Assembly: GCA_934045905.1 (NCBI GenBank)
Contig: OW203771.1
Location: 20,902,069 to 20,966,068, forward strand
Origin: Leuctra nigra
Taxonomy: Eukaryota; Arthropoda; Insecta; Plecoptera; Leuctridae
DNA length: 64,000 nucleotides
Reading direction: 5' to 3'
Positions 1 through 11,131 of the stretch are shown one piece after another (within the stretch, counting starts at the first letter, position 1; each line of letters starts with the position of its first letter). The translations under genes were made by a program, and so were the position numbers. The notes under the pieces are model-generated. The model was not told the DNA's origin, ran no database searches, and saw only the letters and a list, made by a program, of their open reading frames with translations.

Positions 1-91
1 TACAAGTCTGTGACGAAACTAAAGAATTGTTGGCTTTTAATGACATTCGATAGACATAATTTCGGTTCGAGGTGTTGCGTGTATCCGTGCT

Positions 92-126
92 CGCTCATCA
101 ACGCGTTACACAGAGCGTTTTCCTAG
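92..126 (+). mobile_element. Candidate Helitron 3' terminus (left arm)
   Basis: CGCTCATCAACGCGTTACAC, then AGAGCG, TTTTC and CTAG followed by T: a CGCTC/GAGCG stem a few bases before a CTAG end, as in Helitrons. The same sequence ends at 22612. The 5' end was not found. Confidence 0.4.
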
Positions 127-2235
127 TATTACTATTTCAAGTGTCAGCAAGCGCTTAGTGTAAACAATTTGGGTCCAGTTAGAGAGTGGAAGTGGGACGT
201 GCAGGAATGTACCTTCTGTACAAAAAATATGGGACCTTCTTGGTGTATAAAACAGAAGCGATTTGTTTTTATATTTATTTGCAGCTAAATGGTTCAATTC
301 ACAGAAAATTTTAAAAGAGATAAAATGAAGAAAACGCTTCTATTTGTATGTAGCAGAGCTTCTTTTATTTCTATCTACTTTGGTTCTCCTACGTTCCCAA
401 TAGACATTTTGCGTCCAGCTTATTCCTTATGGGACTAAAATTTTTTGCGTACTTTCGATTAAAATCACGTTTTTCGATTTGCTGCTATCACTATCACAAC
501 CGGATTGGTTCCTTTTCATACAGATCTTGTCTTACAGATATTAATAGTTTGATGTGAAATTATGGTAAAATTTTAATTTCTGACCTTTGCCCCCCTTTAA
601 ACTCAATCTAGATCTCCATCCTCCTCCATGTTAAATTTACCATATTTGGTACATTTTCCATGGTAAATTTGGTAAATATTTGGTAAATTGTCTGACAAAA
701 GTAAACGAGGCAGAAAATTTAAAATTTGATATCATATGAGTACTCATACCTTTATTATCATTTTAAATGATTTAGGTAATAAAATAACACCAACCGGAAA
801 CGCTACAACAATGGCCCCAAACAAATTGAATGATGCCTTTAAAAGATATGGTCATAAAACAGATATACATATTGTATAGTGTTCCTTTTATTCCTAGATT
901 CATAGTATTTCCTAGATTTTGATTCCTAGTATTTCTTTTATTCCTGTCCCTAATTGTGAAACACTAATTGACACAATCACTGAAAATTTGCTCTAGCTTT
1001 ATTAGGTTCTTATAAAAGCGAAAAGCAACATATCGAGATAATAACGATTTAATGTTCTGACAACTAAGTAGTTCAATTTAGTCTTCTCAAGAAGTGAAAT
1101 TTATGATTTTTCTTTTGTGCAGCTAAAACATACATCAGAGCATTGTTTCACACCAAAATAAGCGATAATAAAACCTCAAAAAAGTAACAGTGTCCCCTGA
1201 CAACTCTAAATACACATCTAAACAAACCACATAATTGCCGAATTACATCTGACCCTGCACCGTCCTTTTTGGTGTATGCAACACATTTATGTAGGTACAC
1301 TCAACAAAATGATAAAACTGTATTTAAAGAAATTGATTGGCTAAAAAAATGTGATGGCATCATCCGATGAAGTATAAGATAACTCTTCATCTACCTCTAG
1401 TAGTTGAGCTCAACTACTAGAGGTAGATGAAGAGTTATATATTGATAAACGATAAAGTCTATATTGAAAAAAGCAGATAAGGATGGTAAATTGATAAAAT
1501 TTCATTCATAAAATTTCATTGATAAAAACAAGAATTGATTGTCAAGGAACATTACCAGCAGCCAATCCATTTCGTTCAAATACCGTTTTATGATTTGTTG
1601 GGGGTACATCAAGCTGCCACAGTAGAATAACGCATGGAGGGCGTGAGACAATAGATGTTGTATGGTTCAAATAAGTTAGTGTAAACAAAAGGTAGGAAGT
1701 ATTTCAGACAAATACATTTTTAACACACTTTAAGTTTGAACAATGATAACTGTGAACTCTTGTTTAATTTGGTATTTAAGAATGAAAAGAGTTTGACTCG
1801 ATGAGAAAACAATTATACTGATAGCTATTGTAAACAAATCTACTAATTGGGCTTGGTGTTCTTTTTTAAACCTATGTACCTAGATTTGTATGTCTTTCCT
1901 AAAACACAAACTACCGTAACATCTGCACATTGAAATCAATATTTTACTATCAATAAGCTTATCTTTTAGAAAGTCCTGAAGATTGTGACTTTACCAATAT
2001 TTTACAAATATTTGGAAATAGTTTACCAAAACCAAGAGAAAGTAAGAACACGAGTATGTAATTTGACTATTTATCAACAAAACTAACAATTAATTTGGTA
2101 TATAATAACAAGTTACATATTATAACGTTCTGAAACAAATATGTAATTAGTGTAGAAAAGTAGAAATCAGTGAACAACTAGGCTATTGATTATCTGCAAA
2201 AAGACACGCTAACTGTAAATCGATTTCGACCTTAC
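127..2235. other. No gene: lipocalin intron 2 DNA (left arm)
   Basis: AT-rich non-coding DNA apart from the 60-bp palindrome. Around 640-710, ATTTACCA/TGGTAAAT motifs repeat in both orientations. Nothing else is recognised. Right-arm equivalent 58156-60264. Confidence 0.6.
1379..1438. repeat. Perfect 60-bp palindrome centred on GAGCTC
   Basis: ATAACTCTTCATCTACCTCT reads inward from both ends with no spacer. The right-arm copy (58953-59010) has lost two bases on one side and is 58 bp. It could extrude a cruciform. Confidence 0.95.
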
Positions 2236-2369
2236 CGTCTCCATATTGAAGTTAGCGACAGGCTCCACTGTAGGACAGGAACCAAGGTGGTAAGAGTGAC
2301 CAGCAACCAGAGCGATCAAGACGCTTAGAGTGATGGACAGCAGGAGGTTCTTGGACGCCATGTTGGATG
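2236..2369 (-). CDS. ApoD-like lipocalin, first coding exon (left-arm copy)
   Basis: Minus strand. A 3' splice site (pyrimidine/TG-rich tract ending CAG) is followed by 8 nt of leader and an ATG at 2361-2359 in good context (CCAACATGG). The 42 codons begin MASKNLLLSITLSVLIALVA, a clear signal peptide, followed by an N-terminal segment containing SCPTVEPVANF, typical of ApoD/Lazarillo-type lipocalins. The exon ends ...METG in phase 0 sense (…ATG GAG ACG) at a GTAAGG donor at 2235. The remaining exons would lie left of base 1. It is the mirror copy of the exon at 58022-58155, where the downstream GNW exon is visible. Family assignment rests on that right-arm continuation. Confidence 0.8.
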
Positions 2370-2446
2370 CTGAAACACACACAGATCGATAGAGTCGAGG
2401 AGATTGCATCAGGGAATGATTTTGAGCAAGTGACAGACTCACTGGG

Positions 2447-2690
2447 ATTTTTTTTTTATTATTGGTTTAAACGTGGATACATTTTATACACTAAAAAATA
2501 ACTGAAGCCCCACCAAGCCACGTAATGGCTTGACTGCGGGGCAGAAATCATATATTATTAAAAAAACACAAAAAACACATCACGAACTCTTAAAAAAATA
2601 ACAATACATAGGTACACAATAAATAATAAATAATACAAGTATGTTCTTTGTTATTGTTTTACTGTTCTGCAATTAGGCTTATAGCGACGG
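2447..2690 (-). mobile_element. LINE 3' tail with stem-loop and poly(A) (left arm)
   Basis: On the minus strand, a GC-rich stem-loop (GCCCC...AAGCC...GGCTT...GGGGC, about 2507-2542) is followed by 40-60 bases of AT-rich DNA and an A-rich tail (AATAAAAAAAAAA). The layout matches the tail at 18387-18479. Confidence 0.5.
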
Positions 2691-2754
2691 AGTCGTGGCC
2701 TATTAAGAGAGAACCTACCCACCATTGCCTCTAGAATTGATAAAACTACAACGG

Positions 2755-3000
2755 AACAGGTTTGGCTCAGAGGTAATTCGCTCTGAACTTGTATTCCGGA
2801 TGTCCAGGGGTTCTATTCCCGCGGCTGTCCTTCCTGACTGTTTTTTTCCCCGTGGTATTCCCTCAGTCGACAGGCAAATGCTCGGAAGGTACCCTACTAA
2901 TAGGCCACGACCGCCTCCTTCCCACAATTCATCCAATCACTATCATAATCATACATCCGTTGCCATTAGCCTCGCTGCAGAACAGTGCGACGTTAAGCAC
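2755..3000 (+). mobile_element. tRNA-headed SINE (left arm)
   Basis: A box TGGCTCAGAGG (2762-2772) and B box GGTTCTATTCC (about 2808-2818) are spaced as in a tRNA. A family-specific body follows: TTCCTGACTG, CCTCAGTCGACAGG, ACTAATAGGCCACGACCGCC and a region with ATCATAATCATACATCC. The same body recurs near 4.2 and 8.5-8.8 kb. RNA polymerase III boxes plus the dispersed body support a SINE. Confidence 0.65.
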
Positions 3001-3029
3001 TACTAATGTAACACTACTGTCAGGAATTA

Positions 3030-3110
3030 GTATAATGGCGGTCGCTGGAATCGATTCCGGGCCTCCGGAGTGCAAGTCCGAAGCGTAACCGCATGACATG
3101 TCTAAAGGAA
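3030..3110 (-). mobile_element. Second tRNA-like SINE head fragment (left arm)
   Basis: On the minus strand, TGCGGTTACGCTTCGGACTT followed by GGAATCGATTCC looks like a degenerate tRNA with a B box. It abuts the plus-strand SINE in opposite orientation. Right-arm mirror at about 57281-57361. It could be an unrelated tRNA relic. Confidence 0.4.
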
Positions 3111-4189
3111 GGACTTGTGTTGCAATGAAACTTGTTTTGAGGATGAGGATGAGGATGAGGTCTTTATTGAATCACGTCTGTATTGTTACCGTGTAATATT
3201 GCGGCTTCCGCAACAGAATATCCTTTTTTCGGAATCGGGAGTTTTTAATCTAAGCAAACATTTGTGGTGAATGAATTGTTATTTAACTGGAGTAATAATC
3301 GTAAATCCTGTAATTTATTATCATTTCGAAGATAATTCAGTATTCTTTATTTTGTAAATCATACGAGACATAAAGTGGCTTCATTCCTTGGGACAAATAC
3401 GTGTTTAAACTATTTTTAATTGATAAGTTATTTAAATCAGCGGTATATGTATGCTCTGTACATTTTTAATTCGCAACGTTTCGCAGACGAGGCAGTCGGC
3501 TTCTTCATGCGGGTGAATAGGACAAGGGTGCTAACATTTTTAATTGGTCGAAAGTTAACAGGGAAGCAAGATAGGTCAACTTTTTGACAATTTAATATCT
3601 TGGGAGTAATGGCACGCAGCAGTTCTTAAAAGTGAATTTAGAGCATTGTCTTCATATTAACAGAATATTCAAAACTCAAAGGAGTAAGCATAGTTAATTC
3701 AAACTCATTGAACTAAATAACGCGGCACACTAACACTTGTAAATACATTAAAAAAAAACAATTATCGTTAGATAATTGTCAGAGGCCGTAATACAAGCTC
3801 CCATTCATTAGTTCAGTAAGCTGGAATGGCCGTTACTGCTGTATATTTTTTAAATTGATATTATGGAAAAATAATATAAAAAATCTAAAAATAGTAAGAG
3901 CGTCGACAATGGTCGCGTTACCTAGGCTATAGAATATGACGCATAATTATGTAGATCCAATTCCCCTCCTCTCTCTCTATACACTGATGTTATGTGGATC
4001 GTATTTCAACATAGTTTGTCGCTCATTCAATGATAATTAGATTAACCTTCTCCATGAAAAGTGTGAACTTTGACACCGACGATAGCATTGCTTCAGACGT
4101 AATATATAATCTAGTGTCAGATATCCGGTCTGTGTTTGCTTAGTTGTATATCACTATCAGTTATCACAGCCCGTGTTGGTTGATTATTG

Positions 4190-4380
4190 TCGCGTCTGAT
4201 GATTATGAAGATGATTGACAGATGAGCATGAAGATAAGGGAAGGATGGTAGGTGGGAAGGAGGCGGTCGTGGCTCATTAGTACAATCTATTTGACTAGCG
4301 ACTGAAGGATACAGTGAAAATAATTTAATAGTAACGTCTGCAGAGGGATTCGATTCCAGATCGCAGAGTTTTGTTTAAAT
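4190..4380 (-). mobile_element. SINE copy, same family (left arm)
   Basis: Minus strand: B box GGAATCGAATCCC near 4345-4358, then the family body with GAGCCACGACCGCCTCCTTC and an ATCATCTTCATAATC tail. The A box is weak. Confidence 0.5.
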
Positions 4381-4483
4381 TAGATAAGAAATAAAATTTG
4401 AACAGATTGTAAGCTATTTGACCATGCATGGGTACGTCATAATATTTTAGTATAATAATAATAAATATAAATAAATAAAATAA

Positions 4484-4521
4484 ATAGATAATAATATAAT
4501 ATAATATAATATAATATAATA
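4484..4521. repeat. ATAAT microsatellite (left arm)
   Basis: About six to seven ATAAT units; right-arm mirror near 55870-55907. Confidence 0.85.
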
Positions 4522-5098
4522 ATTTTCGTAACAATAAGTACTGAAAAATAAATATTATAATTAAATCAGTCACTCAATGAATGTACAAAATTTCAATAAT
4601 TTTTTTAAACCGAGCTTGTACGAGCATACATAAAAAAATGTATAATGCCAACATATTTTATGTGCAAAAAATCTGTTTCACTTAAAACTAGGTATGTTTC
4701 CGTATTTTTTTCAAAGTAGTTTACTATTAAATATGCGTTACGAACAAAAGTTTTTTTCGAAATGCACTGCGCGTTTCTGCATCAAAATGTCCACCTATTA
4801 TTATCAAATTGGAATGTTTATATTGTGTCATCGACGACCTCGCCGAATTTGTTTGAAATCAACACGACGTTCCATGTTATGAATTTACAACAATTGTCTG
4901 TAATAACAAAACATCGCAATTCTCTAGTTAGATGAATGAACTGGGTTTACACGAAGGTTTGCTGGCAGCTATTATATTAAATTCAGCCTGCGTGAATGAC
5001 TCGTGCAGGTGTTTAATTAGCAAGTGGACGGAAATGTGCGGACAACGACATTACTAATGTATAACAAAATATTACATTATTTTGCAAGAATTAGTTTT

Positions 5099-5980
5099 GC
5101 AGAAACAGTCCCAACTGTTTGCAAAAGCAAGTTCTACGTGTGCAGTTGTTAATAAATTACCGAATTAAAAACGTAATATATTTTGCATAATTTGTTAATG
5201 GCGCATTAGACTCCTATTTTCTCTTTGTTACCATTTTTTGTAGCGCCTAAAGAGTCTAAAGATCAGAAAAGATCATGATCAGATACTACAATTTATAACA
5301 CAAAGCTGAGCAAAGTTAAAAGTTGTATCCCAAAGTAAAATTGGCATAGCTTTCGTACAAGAGAAAACAAAACTTATAACCTAAGAAATCGAGAATGTGC
5401 ATAAGAAATTTGCAGAAACAGTCCCAACTGTTTGCAAAAACATTTTTTAAAAATAAATTACCGAATTATAAACGTAATATATTTTTTATAATTTGTTAAT
5501 GGCGCATTAGACTCCTATTTTCTCTTTGTTACCATTTTTTGTAGCGCCTAAAGAGTCTAAAGATCAGAAAAGATCATGATCAGATACTACAATTTATAAC
5601 ACAAAGCTGAGCAAAGTTAAAAGTTGTATCCCAAAGTAAAATTGGCATAGCTTTCGTACAAGAGAAAACAAAACTTATAACCTAAGAAATCGAGAATGTG
5701 CATAAGAAATTTGCAGAAACAGTCCCAACTGTTTGCAAAAACATTTTTTTTAAATAAATTACCGAATTATAAACGTAATATATTTTGTTTAATTTGGTTT
5801 TGGCGCATTAGACTCCAATTTTCTCTTCGTTGCCATTTTTTTTGTAAAGATCAGAAAAGATCAAGATCAGAAACTACAATTTCCCACAAAACTAAGCAAA
5901 GTTAAATGTCATATTTCAAAGTAAAATTGGCATAGCTTTCGTACAAGAGAAAACAAAACTTATAACCTAAGAAATCTAGA
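5099..5980 (+). repeat. About 300-bp tandem repeat, three units (left arm)
   Basis: The landmark GCAGAAACAGTCCCAACTGT starts at 5099, 5412 and 5713, spacings of 313 and 301. Units share TTGGCATAGCTTTCGTACAA and AACCTAAGAAATC. The third unit is the most diverged. No coding potential. Confidence 0.9.
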
Positions 5981-7038
5981 CTTTCTATAAAGATCGATAT
6001 TCCATTTCTCTCGATTTTTTGTAGATTTCCAATAAACAAACTGTGTCCTTGAGACGGAGCACGTTCAAGGAACTATGATAAGACAACATGGCAAACAGCC
6101 AATGAAGTTTCCAACTTGATAATCAATTAGAAGTGACATTTTGAAGGGATACAAAACAATATTCCGCAACAACACACTCGTAATCACATTACCAGTTCGG
6201 ATCCGTTTCATAAACAGCTCTTGTCGTAGTTACTGCAGCTTCCGTTATGGAATTACTCATTATGAAAGAAGATTTCATTATCTTAGCAAACACTCTTTAA
6301 AGAAGTCAATGACTCTACGTTGATGTTTCGTTGAATTTTTAGTGATGTTTGCCATTAAATTATATCAATTTGGCAGTCAATGTTTCATCTTTGAACAATA
6401 TTTTGCATCGCTCTTATGGAAATGTCAGAAAAATAGTTATAATAATATACGATGTATATCTTTTTAAATAGTACATATTGGTAATCTTTAATTCTATAGT
6501 TTCGTTTTAGTTTTTGGTAAAATTATCATCTTGGGAACATGGTTTAAATTGAGGGGAAAATTAAACTATAAAAACTATATATTTTTTAAACTTAACTTGA
6601 ACGTTAAATATTTTTACGAAAATTTGATGTCAAAAGAATAATGATGGCTGGTTTTACAATGTCCCATATTTACTCGTTTTGTATCAGTCAGGAAATGTCG
6701 ATCAGTATTGAGCCAAACATACTATTATCAGCGATCTATTATAGAGATGTTTAACCAGCTATGGCAACATGATTATGATATTGATAGAAAAATGATTATT
6801 AAGACAAGGGTAATTATGCAAGGTGGGAATGGAAGAAATCGGCCGTGGGCTATAACCTTCCCAACATTTTGTCTCTCGACAAAGTGCAACCACAAAAAAA
6901 CTCAGCAAGGTCGACCGCGTTAATCGATTTTTGACCTTAAAGAATAGGTGATCCAAGAATGACATTGCGAGTTAATACTTATTTATTATTTATCGAAAAG
7001 CGATACTGATATTTAGAGAAGTTATAACAAATACTCAC

Positions 7039-7090
7039 CGACAGCTCTGGAATACAACACTGTTACTTCTTTCACCTCTACGCAGCTACT
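7039..7090 (-). other. Predicted leader exon of the lipocalin (left arm)
   Basis: Minus-strand counterpart of 53599-53650, ending at donor GTGAGT (7038-7033). It would splice to the acceptor just above 2369. Confidence 0.48.
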
Positions 7091-7120
7091 GACGTACCAG
7101 CCAGAGGTCACTTTCTTATA
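7088..7120 (-). promoter_or_regulatory. TATA + initiator promoter, left-arm copy
   Basis: Mirror of 53569-53601. On the minus strand, TATAAG lies at 7120-7115 and TCAGT at 7092-7088. The leader differs from the other arm at a few bases, but both core motifs and their 30-bp spacing are conserved. Confidence 0.62.
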
Positions 7121-7302
7121 CCACTTCCCCCTCCCTTGGCATTCACATCCAGTTCACTAGACACACGTCATTGATGCGTCAGACACTTCCAATTACAGTG
7201 GCTATCAACAAGTGACAGATAGAGTGAAGGGATGGGAATCCGAACCTGTTGGCACGTCATTGGAACTTTGGAAGAAATAACATTTATTGACACTCTGAAG
7301 CG

Positions 7303-7693
7303 AAGAGTCCTGGGGACCGCTATTGAAACTGACGGATTGTGTCAAATTTTCCCAAAATACCTCAGTCTCCCCAGGTTCATTATTTACTCCACTGTTATGC
7401 AACTTTGGGACGTAGTTTTGATGCCCATTTTCTCGTACTATTGAGAAAATTTTAGAAATATTTAAAGAAAAAAAGTTTTATTTTTCACATATTTTGTGAA
7501 AAAATACGAAAATAACTTTTTTTGTTTCAAGTATATCTTAACATTTTTCAATAGTATTACGAGAAAATGGGTATCAAAACTACCTCCCAAAGTTTCATAA
7601 CAGTGGAGTAAATAATGAGCCTTGGGCAGACTTAGGTATTTTGGTAAAATTTGACACAATCCGTCAGTTTCAATAGCGGTCCCCAGGACTCTT
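7303..7693. mobile_element. Foldback MITE of about 390 bp (left arm)
   Basis: Ends AAGAGTCCTGGGGACCGC and its complement. Arms of about 185 bp meet at an AT-rich centre near 7498 and differ by roughly one base in ten. Short reading frames on both strands are products of the symmetry. Confidence 0.78.
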
Positions 7694-10600
7694 AAATTTC
7701 AATTTTTTTCATCTGATTCTAAACTGAGAATTAATCGTCGGTTTGCTGAATAAAATCACTAACATTTTGTCAAAATTGAGTTAGGCACGGTATTACCAAA
7801 GTTATCTGTTACTAACATTTGGATTAAATTCAACTGTTTCAATCACTTTTAAGTATCTGATTGGCTGCGCCGCTAATTTAGTCCAATATTTAGTTAATTC
7901 GGCATAACTTAACTTTGGTCAACTTTGGCCACATATCACTAATTACAATACAATAAACAATAAAACAATAAAGTGACAATAAAAAAAGTCTTCAAACAAA
8001 AAAGAAAGAGTCATTGGCGAACCTGACTAACTGCATTTTAGTGATTTTTATCCTTCTTTACTGTCAACAATGATGGCATTGGCCTTACTTTAATGCACAA
8101 TAAGGGTTTTAGGGGTTTGTTACAGAGCTACCTCAATAGGCCTCAATCAATTATCTCAGAACGACATAGGTAATGTTAGTTAGTGAGTAGTGACTTTCTG
8201 CAGTCAGCCGACGAACTGGTGGGTTCCTCATTTTTATGAGGGACAAGCAATTTGATTATACGTCTTAGAAACCATCAACCTAATCAGAAAAAAGTATTCC
8301 ACAAAGTAGGAAAAATGAAACTTATTATAATATATTTAACTGTCTGTACCAAACCTTTCAGTGATTGTTTTTTTATGAATATTGAAACCCTCTCTCTTCT
8401 GAAATTGAGCACTTTTATTTTTAGTGAGCTCCTCAGCTGATAAAGTTCTACTATCACTCTGGATGTCAAGGTTCGATTGCCAAAGACGCCCTTCCTGATT
8501 GAGTTTCTTCATGATTCTTCCAAGTAGAGAGTCAAGATGTGAGTGATTCTTAGTAATTAACCACGACCACTTCCTTCCCACCCCAGTTACCACATTTCCC
8601 TTCTTCCTACATCGTCTCCCAATCATCTTACTCTCTGGGGGCCACTGCTCTATTCCCGGTCCAACCTTCTGACTGAGGATTTTCCGTTGTTTTCCTCAGT
8701 TGAGAGACAGTTACTGTGAAGGCTCTCTACTAATTGGCCACAACCGCCTCCTTCTTACCTTCCATCTTTATCTTCATGATCACCTACCATAATCATTCAT
8801 CCGTCATCATGAGCCAAAGAAGAGTGCAACGTTATTATAATTAATATTAATATTTTTCTATTCTTTCCAAAGTATATTTGTGATGATTTCAAGCAAGTTA
8901 ACTAATTTTCGTAATAAAAATAAAGTTATTTCATCCATGAATGAAAGTTCAAATAATGGTCGACTTATTTTGACCAGACTGTACAGCTTCCTGACTGAAG
9001 TCATTATGAATACGATGGTGACAAATGTCGTCCAAAGTGTCATTATTCAATTGTTCTTCTAGGAAGTTGATTAGAGGTAATGATAGATGTTTCAAGAATC
9101 GAGTAACAATTTCCAACAGCTTTCATGACTCATGTGCAAGTGATTAGCATGTCGGGATGTTTTTATGTAGATCAGTAAACAATTGAGCATTTAAACGTGA
9201 CAAAAGATCATGTGTTCTTCATTTCATTTTGTGTTACAAGCAAATATGACACATTCATATGAGGAATGAGAGGTTTTTCCCATGCTGGTTAACTGCATTA
9301 GGGAGATACACAGTAGTTAGTGATGGTGCTTCGAGTGCGGCTTGACTGTTAATTACCCTTTTAGGTGGTTTTGAGGAGCTTACTTTCAAAATGCGATTTT
9401 CATCGAACAGAGAAAAATTCGATAATCTATACATAGTTTGCACGTGATGTCATCTCATTGTTGCCTGCCACCATCTTGATGGCACGCAGAATAGCTGTGG
9501 TTTTCTGCTTTTTTGAAGATATTTTATAGTTAATGGCTACCTGGGGAATTGTATAGGCTCTGGAGATGTATTAAGAGGAATCAGTCACATTACAAAAATG
9601 CATCGATTTACCTCAATAAAGTTATAATCTGACCCGTCAACGTGCCAACAAAATGTCCGTCCTCAGGTGGAAAAATCAATAATTTTACATTGCTGCTATA
9701 AAACAAAACAAGTTCGTGCAAACTATGAATTGACATAAGCATTGAAGAGATACCAGAAACATGTATTTACATAATTAAAAACTGTTGTTATTGTGATTTT
9801 TACTATATTTTATATCAGTTTGGGTAAACATTGATGTCCTTCAATGATTTCTTCTCTAACAGAAAAAAACGTAATTTGGACAGGTTGCATTTTGATAATA
9901 CCTGAGGGGAGATGCAAACCCGAGGGGAGATATAGATGCAAACTCTGCCATCTCCAAAGCATCATTTTTAAGTTAGATACTTGATAATATACCGTTTTTC
10001 TCCCAAATACAATGCAAAGTGCAAGAAAAATTATCTTTCCTTTCAAACCTTGGATTGAAAATCGCCGGCTATTTGTATAGGAAATGCAAGTGGTTTTTAT
10101 GGTTTTTCTCCGAACTAATAACAGTGGTGATGGCTAGGCTTTGCATCTAACCCCTCACCTTTATCTTGTACAATAATACTGTCAACTTTATTCTTCCCTT
10201 GAACCTACTTATGAAACGCATTTAACAACGCTTTGATTAGCGAGTTTTTGACGTTCAAAATGCAGGCAACTCGATATATGTATACATCTCGTCTGCTTAA
10301 AGAACAGGTGGTGGAACACAGGTAAATGATGTTGAAATGGAACAACAAGTGCTTCATTTCGTCGAAAGCATTAAAAAATATATATTTAATTGCAACAGCT
10401 CTTAATTTTTATGAAAGTTTCGTAAAACTACAAGTTGGTCGTATTACCTACTGTTAAAAATTTGCATTTGATTGGTACCCAGTGTGCTATGTAGGCAAGT
10501 TGTATGCTTCAATAAACAAGGACATTTAGTCTACAATACTTTCATCTCGATCAGTGGAACGGTCTGAGCGGTACAAAGCCAAGAGTAAGAAAGAACAGGG

Positions 10601-10818
10601 GGATTGAGTTACAAAAAGTGTATAAAAGGATCTATTTAACTTTCTAAAGTGAAATAATAGTTAACATTTTTAGTTATAAAAACCAAAACGTGTGCCTGCA
10701 TCTCGACTTTGGAAGGTTTGGTAGTCATTCATTAACTTCACACTACAGTGCCTATGGCTATCGGAAATAAGGATACAAATAATATGTAGAATACATTTAA
10801 GATCAACACACAGAAGAC
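7694..10818. other. No gene: intergenic DNA (left arm)
   Basis: Between the lipocalin promoter side and the chitin-binding gene's poly(A) signal. Apart from the SINE pair (8425-8830), nothing recognisable. Short frames such as 9255-9443 and 9810-10046 lack start context and homology. Right-arm equivalent 49871-52995. Confidence 0.5.
8425..8830 (+). mobile_element. Two adjacent SINE copies (left arm)
   Basis: The first copy has head GAGCTCCTCAGCTGATAAAG with B box GGTTCGATTGCC, then body CCACGACCACTTCCTTCCC. A second, head-truncated copy from about 8632 has TCTATTCCCGGTCC, CCTCAGTTGAGAGACAG and GGCCACAACCGCCTCCTTCT, ending in ATCATTCATCCGTCATCATG. Confidence 0.6.
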
Positions 10819-10824
10819 TTTATT
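10819..10824 (-). terminator. AATAAA poly(A) signal of the left-arm chitin-binding gene
   Basis: Reads TTTATT on the plus strand; counterpart of 49865-49870, with the same GT-rich downstream element. Confidence 0.58.
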
Positions 10825-11131
10825 TTTTCAAATTAAACAATTCTTACATTCATAAATTTACATCTTATTTACTACCAGTGAATTTCCTACACAAATACTA
10901 CAACAGTAGTTATAGCTTAGAATAAGGGTGGTGGTTAGTATAATTATTTAATTATCGTAATATACAGCGGAATAGAATTGTAATTTCGATAGTTGCATTG
11001 AATTATATGCTGACAGTAACATCAAACTATTATTTTCATGAGACTAGGGTTAAAGTGACTTCGAAAAAAGTTTAAACTGGTATACTGTCAATTGGGAGAC
11101 GTTGGAGGAAGTAATCGTGGATTATGGCAAT

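Larger units (their letters stand above)
2370..7038. other. No gene: lipocalin intron 1 (left arm)
   Basis: Holds the LINE tail, SINEs, microsatellite and 300-bp tandem repeat listed separately. 3110-4190, 4522-5098 and 5981-7038 show no recognisable feature. Confidence 0.5.
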
